A stretch of 64,000 nt of DNA from Humulus lupulus (lineage: Eukaryota > Streptophyta > Magnoliopsida > Rosales > Cannabaceae). Shown one piece after another: positions 20,022 to 31,122 of this stretch (positions within the stretch are counted from its first letter, which is position 1; each line of letters starts with the position of its first letter). The stretch lies in NCBI RefSeq assembly GCF_963169125.1, contig NC_084798.1, positions 105,727,970-105,791,969 of the forward strand, given 5' to 3'. The notes under the pieces were generated by a model, which saw only the letters and a program-made list of their open reading frames with translations, searched no databases and was not told the DNA's origin. A program made the translations under genes and the position numbers.

Positions 20022-22338
20022 TCTAGCATCCCGAAACTTCTAATAGAATTAAGTGCTTTAATTACCGTGTCAGCAGGACACGTGGGGTAATTATGTGAAT
20101 TATATGATTATATGATTGAGTATGCATGATTATGTGTATTAAATGTGTTTAAAGACTCACCTTTGCTAAAAAAGGGGCATTTTCATAATTTTGACATGTT
20201 GAGGGTATATATTTGTAATTATTATGTATTATGTGCTTGAGACGACATTATTATGTGGATATATGTGATATTCGACATGAGTGGATCTTTTTGGGCAGTT
20301 TTAGCAGAAAAGTGACAACGATGATAAATACCTGGCTCAGGCTGAGCCTAGTGGTATTTTGGGAATTTCAATATTTTGAGATAATTAATAAAGTGAAATT
20401 AAGTTGGGGAAAATAATTATGTTTGATGGATTAGTTGGTAAACTTGGAGATTAGTGATTTATTTGGGTTTTAAGGCTAGTGACCAAAATGCCTTTGAGAT
20501 TTGCTAAAGGGGTTAAGTAAATGCAAAGGTAAAATGGTCTTTTGACCATGAAGTTAGAGAAGAAAGACTAATAGCTGATACTCCTACTTTGTATCACATT
20601 CTCTCTCTTACCTCTTTTAGGTTTTCTATTGAAAATTCATTCAACGCCAAAAACTCTTAAGCCAAGGGCAAGTTCTTAAAGATTTGGGGATATTGGGAGA
20701 GGAATGAAGATGCTAAGGACTTCCAAGATCACCATTAGCACATGGATTTGAAAATTCAGAGAAGTATGAGCTTCTTTATTCTAGTTTTTCCTAGTTCATC
20801 ATTGTTCTTGAGGATATTTGGGGCTTTCCTCTAAATTTTGAAAATTGGTGCTTTTAGAGTGTTTAGATTTGTTTGTTAATGATAGTAATAGATAGAGCAA
20901 CTATCCTTTAGCTTTAATTAAGATGGGAACCAAGAAATTTGAGTTCAATTTTGTTAATCTCGGATTTAGGGCAAAATGTGGGTTTAGAACCTTAAGTTTG
21001 TCATTTGGGATTTTATTATGTAAATGAATGTTTAAAGGGTGTTTTGATATTGTAAATTACTTGTATAAGCTGTATGGGGGTTGCGTTTGGTGTTTAATCT
21101 GTTGAGAATTGGGTTTTTGGGCCTGTCTTGCTGAGTTTTGAAGGCAAAAATCGCAAAGGAAATCGTAGATGGAATTGGGGGATTTTTGGGCTTGAGCTTT
21201 TGGTTCCAGGGACCTAGCATGATCGCGTGAGGGTGTAGCATAACCGCGCTAGTGTCCTAGGAACCCAAGAATTTTAGGGCTCGATTTGGGTTTCTAGACC
21301 ACTAGTGCGACTGCACTAGTGCCCCAGGAAGCCCTAACTTTCTGTGGGCGCGACCGTGCCAGGCGCCCTGAAAGGGAAATTTTATGATTTTTTTAGGAGT
21401 TAGGCTCGTGATTTTGGGGATCTGATTTGGGAACCCATTTAGGGGCTAAGAGAACGATTCTATTACAAATTTGAATGGAATTGGAGATCTCGAGGGCTAA
21501 GGTTTAGTTTTGTAACCTGTGATCGAACTTAGTCCTTAATAAGCGTACCATTTATGTTGTGACTAGGATTTTCGAAGGGCTCGGGAAAAGGATCACACTC
21601 GAGGTCGTTTTGTTTTCTGTGTAGTACACGAGTTAAGAAAACTGCACATGCACCTAGAGTAGGGAATCGACCTTGATATCTGAACGCGATTATAACCGTG
21701 CATTGAATCTGGCTAGGGTTATATACCATGTTTCATATTTGTTCTTGTTACATCTGATTGTTATGTATTTTTTCGTAAATGATCAACAGGGGCCAGATTT
21801 GGAAATAAACATGATGAATGTAGGCCGTGATGGCAGTGCCACTATGGGGGTGCGGTACGCACTCACTCGACATAGGCCATGTACATGATTTAGATGCTAA
21901 CACGAGTTTGTTTATGATATGTGAAGCATGTTATTGATGGTTTTATGTTAAATTGATTATTTGTTATGCCTATTTGAGTTTTCTTGCTGAGCCTTGGTGC
22001 ACGAGTACTTTGTAGTGCAGGTAAGGGCAAAGGGAAGGTGGGCCATCCATGAGTTGGAAGGCTCTAGAGTGGTGCATACATATTCGACATGCTCAATCAT
22101 CAGAGTCGATATATCTGAGGGACTTAGGTTAAACGTCCATTTTGTCGCCTAGGTCGACTATTTTTTAGAACACTGAATGTAATTATGCTTTGTTTAAACT
22201 CTTTTTGTGATCCCTTGTAAACGTTTACTATTTTTAATTGTAAAGTGTATACCTTCTGACCAAAATTTTTAATACCTAAACTATTAATTAATTTTAATTA
22301 CACTTTCGAGTCCAAATGACTCGCTACACGAGTTAAGC
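20022..22338 (+). mobile_element. Truncated Tekay-type LTR
   Basis: Starts TCTAGCATCCCGAAAC, the usual TGTAGCATCCC start with G changed to C. It follows the family order: GTTGAGGGTAT block, CACATTATTATGTGGATAT-like block, CTCTCTC run near 20601, GC-rich middle, and the conserved block at 21979-22038. It stops about 80 bases short of the expected GTTACA end, where the oppositely oriented LTR at 22339 begins. It was therefore probably cut by that later insertion, or by recombination. Confidence 0.75.
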
Positions 22339-25178
22339 TATAACATCCTCCTAATCAAGGACTATTACATTGTGTATTTTATATAGTGCTAGACTCGCTA
22401 AATGATTCATTTGGCCATAACCGTGTAACTTAACATAATTAATGGTTTAGGGTTAAATTTTTTGGCCAAAACGTAATACTGTTTCACTATAACGTTTAGT
22501 TCCATACATGAGATTCCAAAATAACATTTAAAAAGGTTAATTACAATTAAAAGGTTACAACCAACTGACATAAGTGACAAAATAGGATTTGACCCTAATT
22601 CCTCTGAGAAACCTTGGCTGTGGTGGTCGAGCAGCTGCATATGTACACACTATCACCGAAACTCTCCAACTCATGGATGGTCCAACTTCCTTTTCCCCTT
22701 ATATGCACCACATAGCACCCATGAGCCAAGGCTCAGCAAGAAAACTTAAACATGCTCATATGCAGTTAATAACATGTTACCAAATCATAATAAGCATGCC
22801 TAGCAGTAATAACCCTACTCATGCATGCATATCATTCATATAAATGACTACAACGTCATATGGGGCCAACTTCCCTAATTAAATGATTAATAAATCATAT
22901 CGAGGCTCGTTGCCCAAAATACATGATTAATGAATCATACTGGGGCCCGACACCCTAGGATATGGGACTAATGAGTCACCCCGAGACCTTTTGCCCTAAC
23001 CTCTATATAACTAGCCTTGGAGCTAGCCTAGCGTAACTGGCGCTGAGCTTTCCATGACCATTAGGTCAGACAAGCGTATGATGCACTCCTGATTAGGCAT
23101 ACCATATCAACCAACGCTTAGTGCACTAATGCCGTTCTTGACTTATAAGTCAATTCCAGGGCCCAACCCTAGGATATTGGACTAATAAGTCACCCCGGGC
23201 CCCATTGCCTTATCCTATGTATAACCAACCTTGGAGTTGGCCCAGCGTACTTGGCGCTGAATTTTCCACAATCATTGGGTCGGACAAGCATAAGATGCTT
23301 TCCTGATTAGCCTAACCAAGATGATCAGTTCTCATCTCGCTAATGTCGTTCTTGACTTATAAGTCAAGTTTGGGGCCCAACCTTAGGATATAGGACTAAT
23401 AAGTCACCCCCGGGCCCATTGCCCTATCCTCTATATAACTAGTCTTGGAGCTGGCCCAGCATACCTAGCGCTGAATTTTCCACGACCATTGGGTCGGACA
23501 AGCATATGAAGCGCTTCCGATTAGCCTAACCAAAATGACCAGCGCTCAGCATGCTATTGTTGCCCTTGACTTATAAGTCAATGCGTTTTAACCAGCGCTC
23601 AGCACTATTGCCGTCCTTGACTCATAAGTAAAGCATTTCTCAATCAGTTAATGCAAACTGTCATTCATTATATAAAAAATATCCAGATACAGAGCATTCA
23701 ACATGCTTAATCAATCAATCACATGCATAATCATAATCATGCACATTTACAGAGGCCCAAGCCCTAATCAAATCTATATTCAACATTAGGGTTAAGCCCT
23801 AATCATGTACATCATGCATTGGGTGCAATTTTCTTACCTTTACTTCAAGCACAGGTTAAGAATGAATGACCCTCGAGCAAGATCCTTGTTCCGAGCCCCT
23901 AGCGATAACCTAGTCACAAACAAGTATAGAATCCCATAAATAATGAACAAATAAAGGCTTCCAGACTGAGTCCAATCCTCCGGGACGTCGAATTCTACTA
24001 AACCAGGTAATAGGATCAATCCCGAGCCCTTAGGTTTGAGTTCCTGCTCTCAAAACCTCCTTGGGGCTCAAAAACCCTTAAGTGTCGCTGCCGAAACATG
24101 TGAGCCGTAGCCCGCCCGATGTCAAAGAGACGAAGGGCTTTCTTCTGAACACACGCATCGCGATGCGCCCCTACAAGGGTTGTAGCTCAATGGAGGTTTA
24201 GCACCTCCTCCTCCTTCATGTTCATAAGAGCTGCAGTGCCCAAAGAATAGGGCCGCGACTCAACATGAAAACTGAGCTTTTTCTTCGTTTTTCTCAAGCT
24301 AAATCCCTCCATAAACCTATCCAAATCCCAAAAGTAATGTTCCCAATCAACTCATCAACTCAAAACCCAAGTTACAAACAAATCATAAATGCATCAAAAT
24401 TATAAACTCCAATCCAAGCTTAAGAAAACAAAACTCAAAAACTTAAAGCACAAATTACCTTTGAATATGTTGTTTCCAAATTCAAGCATCTAATCTTCCC
24501 TAGAATCGTTACGACTCTAACATTGCTTGAATTTGAGCTCTAAAACTCGAGTTTCCTTTGAAAACTCTAATGAGGGTAAATGAGAGAACGAGAGAGTTTT
24601 TCTGAGTTATACGGTTATGAGAGGTTACTTCGAGTTAAGTAACCTTAATCAAATCCCAAGGCTTGGGGTACCCAAAAATGTTCCCGGGGGAAAAATGGTC
24701 AAAATCCCAAGAATTCCCTCCTAATCTAACTAACTCCAAATATATCCTCGAATATTTATTGTCATTACCCAATATCCTGGTAATGTACTAAATACCTACA
24801 ACACCCCTTGACTCTCCCAAGTCGAGTATTGGTCCTATTTTGACATCTCGCTAACTTGCTCCTTAGGATCGTCTTGTGTCGAGTAACCCATATATATCCA
24901 CATAAGGATGTGGTCCCACACACATATCACATATATGCATATATACTCCAAATACACTCGTAACGGGCTCAATTATGAAAATTGCCCTTTTAATCAGAAA
25001 CGGGCCCACATGCATATTTAAGAAACCTAAACATGCATATCTACTATATAGCTCAAATAATCATATAATTATACACACACATATATATATATCACATAAA
25101 CACATAATTTTCTATAACTTGCCATCCTGGCCCCCTAATCAAGGCCGTAAGCATTATTAGGTAATTTGGAAAGTTACA
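22339..25178 (-). mobile_element. 3' LTR of a minus-strand Tekay element (start of the array)
   Basis: On the minus strand it starts TGTAACTTTCC at 25178 and ends GAGGATGTTATA at 22339, with the final CA changed to TA. The sequence before its start reads AAGGAGGGGATAGT on that strand, the polypurine tract typical of Tekay. It is therefore the 3' LTR of the element whose integrase lies at 25190-25985. Its length, about 2840 bp, exceeds the 2.2-2.3 kb of relatives because of an internal 214-bp tandem repeat. Confidence 0.82.
22940..23640 (-). repeat. 214-bp tandem repeat in the LTR, three copies plus a partial
   Basis: The anchor CTAGGATAT or CTTAGGATAT recurs at 22955, 23169 and 23382. Each copy contains GACTAATAAGTCACCCC, CTATATAACTAG, TTGGGTCGGACAAGC and CTTGACTTATAAGTCAA. 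The last copy is partial. Comparable LTRs have one copy of this region, so it was amplified locally. Confidence 0.9.
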
Positions 25179-25192
25179 ACTATCCCCTCCTT
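25179..25192 (-). promoter_or_regulatory. Polypurine tract of array unit A
   Basis: Minus-strand AAGGAGGGGATAGT directly before the LTR start. Equivalent tracts precede the LTR starts at 28608 and 30930. Confidence 0.7.
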
Positions 25193-28049
25193 ATAGGAAT
25201 TTCGTGCTCGAAATTTTACATGAACAGCTCGGGATACTAATCCTGCATATCTGACTCTAGCTCTTTGGTTGCTTCCTAAACCTTGTTGTTCCTCTATAAT
25301 ATCTTAACCAAAGGTATTGTCTTGTTTCTCCGAACCTTGTCTTTCCTGTCTAGTATCTGGACTGGCTATTCCTCATAGGATAAATCTATCCCTAGTTCCA
25401 GATCATCATAACTCAACACATGAGTCCCATCGATACATACTTCCTCAACATGGAAATATGATTGTGTACGCCACCGACAATGCAGAAGGTAAGACCATCC
25501 TATAGGCCATCTGACCGATCATTTCCAGTATCTCAAACGGTCCTACCAATCTAGGGCTCAACTTGCCCTTTTTCCCAAATCTCTTCACCCCTTTCCATGG
25601 TGAAACTAAAAGGAAGACATAGTCTCCCACTTAGAACTCCACGTTCCTGTGTTTCAGATTAACATAACTTTTCCGCTACTCTGAGAAGCGAGCATCCGAG
25701 TTCTAATCTTTTCAATGACCTCAGTGGTCCTCTGAACCTCCTCAGGGATTAAATATTTCCTCTCACCCTTCTCATCCCAGTGAATGGGCGATCTAAACTT
25801 CCTATTATACAACATCTCATAAGGTGCCACTCCAATAATCAACTGGTAGCTGTCATTATAGTAAAACTCTGTTAGAGACAAATATTCATTCCAAGACCCT
25901 TTAAAGTCCAATATACATGCTCTCAGCATGTCCTCCAATATTTGGATAATCCTCTCTGATTTACTATAAGTGTGAGGATGGTAAGTGTTAGGGTTTTATG
26001 CCCTAATTAAAAACTAATTTCATTGTAATCTCATTTATTATCAATAAAAGAATAGAAATCATTTTTTGGCTTGGTCAATCACTTTGCTCACATATTTTAT
26101 TTTCATGATTATTTGTTTAATATAAACTTATATTAAATCCCGAGCATATAGCTAATCGTATTTAAAGCGACGTAATCATAGTGGAATATAAATATGATTT
26201 TATGTTCAAAATAAGTTTGTCCTAAGATTAGTCAGTGCACAGGATTTACACTGACTTGCCAATCTACGATATGATCTACTTACACATTGTAGTGTTATGT
26301 TCTTTCCAGAACATTAGCAAAATAGATAAGATCAGATGTATTTGTTACATCGGACTGGACCGATATTGACAGTTGATAGGATAAGTAAACATACCGTTAT
26401 TATCTATTCTAGTCATATCATATAGTTGACCATTGGTCAATTCAATCTCAATTCTGAGTGGTTAGTATTCTAACTAATTGTATTATTTGAGTTCTTTGAC
26501 TTGTTCGTTACCAGCTTACCCTACGGATTAGCCCATACTTACATCTTGGGAACTCGGTAGTATAATTGAGTGGGAGTGTTAATCGTAAATATGAACATCT
26601 ATAACTTCTAATGAAGAAGTGAAATGATGGTTTCCTTTTAGTTTGGTTCAAGGTGCTAAATGATAGAGATCTCATTTCAGTAATTAATATTAGTTTACTG
26701 AAATATCATTTACAAAGAACTAAGTGTTTTAAGGATAAAACACAATGAGGGGTAAAGCAGTATTTTAGTCCCATCTCATTGTAGACTGTCTATAGAGGGT
26801 TGAGTGATAATTATAGTTGTAACAATGGATAATTAATAACGTATCTCTATTTGTTATAGAGTGTTCTTTGAATTCAAGAGTGCAATTCGAGTCTTTAGTA
26901 GAGTCACGAGGAATTAATAAGTTAGTAAATTTATTTGCTAGATTTATGATAACTTATTGGAGCTTGATTTCATAGGCCCATGGTCCCCACTGTGCCTTGG
27001 ATAAAATCATCTAGATTGTCTCAATTAATTGATTTAATTATCAATTAGGTCAATTTTGGATAGTTTCACAAAGTTATGTAACTTTGAGAAGAAAAAAGAA
27101 ATTAGGGAAGATTTATTAATTAAGATAAATTGGTATCTAAATTAAAAAATAAGTTTAAATCAAGGTTAAAATTATAAATAATTATTTTGATAAAGGATTT
27201 AAATAATTATTTAATTAATTATATCAATAGAAAATAATACAGGTCTTGATATTAAGTCCAACAAGCTTATAATCAAATGGAAAATTTCACAGGCCTAAAG
27301 CCCATGATAATTTCGACCTAAATGAGTCTATTATTTTATTGATTTTTTTAATTAAATAAGTTACCTAAATGAGTCTATAAAAGGAATGTTAAGTGAGAGT
27401 TGAAATCAGATGGCAAACACTGGTTTTCTAATAGGTTTTAGATTCTCTCCAAACATAAATCATTTTCTAAGCCTTATTGCTTTTTTCTCTTATTCTCTTT
27501 GTATCTATCTCATGTGTTAAGAATTGCCCACTCCAGTCTAGGTGATTCTAATTAAACTTTGGAAGACTGTGAAGAAAATTGAAGATCGGTTCAGCTTTTG
27601 GATAATACCCTAGACAGAAAGGATACAAGGGTTAGAGAAACTAAAGGAATGACTCTTTCATTCTGTGGCGTATAATGTAAGTATTCTTATCATTATTTCC
27701 TTTGAATTCAATTTTAGAAACATGTTCTAGGTTATCTATTATTAATTTGTTTAATATTAGGTCTACATGAAAATAAATAAAGATCTTGTATAAGTTTTCC
27801 TAATAGTAAGTTGTACTAAACTTCAGCTGTGTACTCATCATCTTCTATAAATTTCCCTAAAACTTAGAAGTAAAGATACGGTCCCTATTCGATAAGATAG
27901 ATATCGAAGTCCAATGAAGGCATACTATCTCTCTCAAATCAAGATCTACATACAGGTCAACTGTATTGTTTGTCCTCATTGATAAAAAGTGAGCTGACTT
28001 TGTATGTCGGTCCATAATGACCTAGACTGAATTATGCTGGCCCACTATG
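25193..28049 (-). pseudogene. Array unit A: Tekay integrase 3' part, split by an insertion
   Basis: Minus strand. After the insertion is removed, the segment encodes the middle and end of a chromovirus integrase: WVIMDRYTKSAHF-like start near 28040, the region of the catalytic Glu, MEDMLRACILDFKGSWNEY, SYQLIIGVAPYEMLY, VGDYVFLLVSPWKGVKRF and the C-terminal GKLSPRLVGPFEILE, then a decayed chromodomain before the polypurine tract. Several frameshifts and stops. At 28049/28050 it is fused to LTR sequence of the next unit. The first catalytic Asp is not present in the unit. Context: first of five units in the same order. Confidence 0.85.
25986..27805. mobile_element. 1.82-kb solo LTR-like insertion, target duplication GTAAG
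   Basis: Begins TGTTAGGGTTTTATGCCC and ends TTCCTAATA; if the last bases were CA before mutation, the termini TGTTAGG...CCTAACA pair perfectly over seven bases. GTAAG lies at 25981-25985 and again at 27806-27810. Removing the insert restores the integrase sequence seen at 29395-29430. No coding frame, PBS or polypurine tract is inside. The sequence resembles a widespread plant LTR family that opens with 'TGTTAGGGTTT', probably copia, but I cannot settle the lineage. Confidence 0.8.
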
Positions 28050-29660
28050 AGAGGTTACTTCGAGTTCAAGTAACCTTAAGCAAATCCCAAGGCTCGGGGT
28101 ACCTAAAAAAGTCCCAGAGAGCCAAATGGTCAAAATCCCCAGAATTCCCTCCTGATCTCACTAACTCAAAATATATCCTCGAATATTTATTCCCATTACC
28201 CAATATCTCGATAATGTACTAAATACCCAAAACACCTCTTGATTCTCCTGAGTCGAGTATTTGTCTCATTCTTACTTCCACTAACTTGCTACCTAGGATC
28301 GCCTCATGTCGGGTAACCCAATTATATCCACATAAGAATGTAGTCCCACACATATATCACATATATGCACATATACTTCAAATATACCCATAACGAGCCA
28401 AATTATGAAAATTGCCATTTTAATTAGAAACGAGCCCACATGCATATTTAATATACATAAACATGCATATCTAGTCATATTATAATATAGCTCACATAAT
28501 TGTATAATGATACACATATATATCACATAACCACATAATTTTCTATAATTTTCCATCTTGGCCCCCAAATCAAGGACCTAAGCCTTTTAGGTAATTTGGG
28601 ATGTTACAACTATCCCTTCTTTATAGGAATTTCGTCCTCGAAATTTTACTTGAACAACTCTGGATACTAATCTCGCATATCTGACTCTAGCTCTTAGGTT
28701 CCTTCCTCGACCTTGCTGTTCCTCTATAATAACTTAACCAAAGGTATTGTCTTGTTTCTCAGGACCTTGTCCTTCATGTCTAGTATATGGACTGACTATT
28801 CCTTGTAGGATAAATCTGTTCCTAGTTCCAGGTCCTTAAATCTCAACAAGTGAGTCCCATCTAATACATACTTCCTCAACATGGAATCATGAAATACATT
28901 GTGTACAACAACCAGTGCCAAAGGTAAGGCCATCCTATAGGCCATCTGGCCGATCCTTTCTAGGATCTCAAACAGCCCTACCAATTTAGGGCTCAACTTG
29001 CCCTTTTTCCCAAATATCTTCACCCCTTGCCATGGTCAAACTCTAAGGAAGACATAGTCTCCAACTTGGAACTCTACGTTCCTGCATTTCATATTAGCAA
29101 AACTTTTTTGTCTATTCTTAGAAGCGAGAATCCAAGCTCTGGTCTTTTCAATGGCCTGAGTGGTCCTCTGAACCTCCTCGAAACTTAAATATTTCCTCTC
29201 CCCCCTCTCATCCCAGTGAATGGGTGATTTACACTTCCTACTATACAACATCTCATAAGGTGCCACTACAATAGTCATCTGGTAGCTATCATTATAGGAA
29301 AACTCTATTAGAGGAAAATATTCATTCCAGGGCCCTTCAAAGTCCAATACACATGCTCTCAGCATGTCCTCCAATATCTGGATAATCCTCTCTGATTTAC
29401 CATCAGTTTGAGGATGGTAAGCTATACTGAACTTCAGCTGTGTACTCATCATCTTCTATAAATTTCCCCAAAACTTGGAAGAAAAGATAGGGTCCCAATC
29501 CGATAGGATAGACATCGAAGTCCAATGAAGGCGTACTATCTCTCTCACATCAAGATTTGCATACTGATCAACTGTATTGTTCGTCCTCATTGATAAAAAG
29601 TGAGCTGAATTCATATACTGGTCCATAATGATCCAGATTGAATCATGCTGGCCCACTATG
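28050..29660 (-). mobile_element. Array unit B: LTR start plus integrase 3' part
   Basis: The most complete unit, 1611 bases. 28050-28608 is the first 559 bases of a Tekay LTR on the minus strand, starting TGTAACATCCC at 28608. 28609-29660 is polypurine tract, chromodomain remnant and integrase. Recognisable pieces are GKLSPKLVGLFEILE (about 28980), VEFQVGDYVFLRV (about 29070), SFANMKCRN, SYQMTIVVAPYEMLY, YHPQTDGKSERIIQILED and DWDPIFSSKFWGNL. Its upstream limit is GQHDSIWIIMDQY, immediately fused to unit C LTR sequence at 29660/29661 with the string CCCACTATG. Confidence 0.88.
28796..29656 (-). pseudogene. Integrase fragment of unit B
   Basis: Three frames that overlap or abut cover the region: 29656-29456, 29452-29036 and 29023-28796. 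The catalytic Glu sits in DGKSERIIQ and the second catalytic Asp in SDWD; the first Asp domain was never included in the unit. The break at 29452/29456 is a stop after FWGNL, in the place of Gln. The protein would lack the zinc-binding domain too. Confidence 0.85.
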
Positions 29661-30383
29661 AGAGGTTACTTTGAGTTCAAGTAACCTTAAGCAAATCCCA
29701 AGGCTCAGGGAAACCAAAAAAGTCCCTGAGGGCAAAATAGTCAAAATCCCTAGAATTCCCTCCTAATCTCACTAACTCCAAACATATCCTCGAATATTTG
29801 TTCCCATTACCCAATATCCCGGTAATGTACTAAATAACCAAAACACCTATCAACTCTCCCGAGATGAGTATCGGTCCCGTTGTGACTTCCCGCTAAAACT
29901 CTATTAGAGGCAAAACACCTATCAACTCTCCCGAGATGAGTATCGGTCCTGTTATGACTTCCCGCTAAAACTCTATCATAAGGTGCCACTTCAATAGTCA
30001 ATTGGTAGCTGTCATTATAGGAAAACTCTATTAGAGGCAAATATTCATTCCAGGACCCTTCAAAGTCCAATATACATGCTCTCAGCATGTCCTCCAATAT
30101 CTGGATAATCCTCTCTGATTTACCATCAGTCTGAGGATGGTAAGCTGTACTGCACTTCAGCTGTGCACTCATCATCTTCTATAAATTTCTCCAAAACATG
30201 GAAGTAAAGATACGGTCCCTATCCGATAGGATAGACATCGAAGTCCAATGATGGCGATCTATCTCTCTCACATCAAGATCTGCATACTGATCAACTGTAT
30301 TGTTCGTCCTCATTGATAAAAAGTGAGCTGACTTTGTATACCGGTCCATAATGACCCAGACTAAATCATGCTGGCACACTATG
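29661..30383 (-). mobile_element. Array unit C, internally deleted
   Basis: Begins with the same LTR interior as unit B (AGAGGTTACTTTGAGTTC) but after about 250 bases jumps to integrase sequence (CATAAGGTGCCACTTC near 29980), losing the LTR start, polypurine tract and integrase C-terminus. A 70-base piece around 29840-29905 is directly repeated at 29910-29975 (CACCTATCAACTCTCCCGAG). The rest, to 30383, is integrase with YHPQTDGKSERIIQILED and FTSMFWRNL. Confidence 0.85.
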
Positions 30384-31122
30384 TGAGGTTACTTCGAGTT
30401 CAAGTAACCTTAAGCAAATCCCAAGGCTCGAGTATTGGTCAAAATGGTCAAAATCCCTAGAATTCCCTTCTAATCTCACGAACCCCAAATATATCCTCGA
30501 ATATTTATTCCCATTACCCAATATCCTGGTAATGTATTAAATACCCAAAACACCTCTTGACTCTCTCGAGTCGAGTATTGGTCCTGTTGTGACTACTCGC
30601 TAAATTGCTCCCTAGGATCGCCTCTTGTCGAGTAACCCAAATATATCCATATAAGGATCTGGTCCCACACATATATCACATATATGGATATATATACTCC
30701 AAATATACCCGTAATGGGCCAAATTATGAAAATTTCCCTTTTAATAATGGACGAGCCCATATGCATATTTAATACACCTAAACATGCATATCCAGTCATA
30801 TTATAATATACCTCACATAATCATATAATGATACACATCTATATCACGTAAACACATACTTTTCTATACTTTTCCATCTTGGCCCCCTAATCAAGCCCCT
30901 AAGCCTTTTTAGGTAATTTGGGACGTTACAACTATCCCATCCTTACAGAAATTTCATCCTCGATATTTTACTTGAACAACTCGAGATACTAATCCAGCAT
31001 ATCTGACTCTAGCTCTTAGGTCGCTTCCTCGACCTTGTTGTTCCTCTATAATTCCTTAACCAAAGGTATTGTCTTGTTTCTCGGGACCTTTTCCTTCCTG
31101 TCTAGTATCTGGACTGGCAATT
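30384..31122 (-). mobile_element. Array unit D, left part
   Basis: 30384-30930 is LTR start sequence on the minus strand (TGTAACGTCCC at 30930), and 30931-31122 the polypurine tract and the integrase C-terminal end. The unit continues after the large solo LTR at 44719. Without that insertion unit D is about 1540 bases. Confidence 0.85.
31118..31122. repeat. Target-site duplication of the large solo LTR, left copy
   Basis: CAATT here and CTATT at 44719-44723. Undisturbed units read GGACTGGCTATTCC at this place, so the original was CTATT and the left copy has one change. Confidence 0.7.

Noticed and set aside
30593..30799. Minus-strand frames with YACLGVLNMH, recurring at 28293-28568 and 45759-45944
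   Set aside because: They recur because the LTR start is repeated in the array. No domain, and stops vary between copies.
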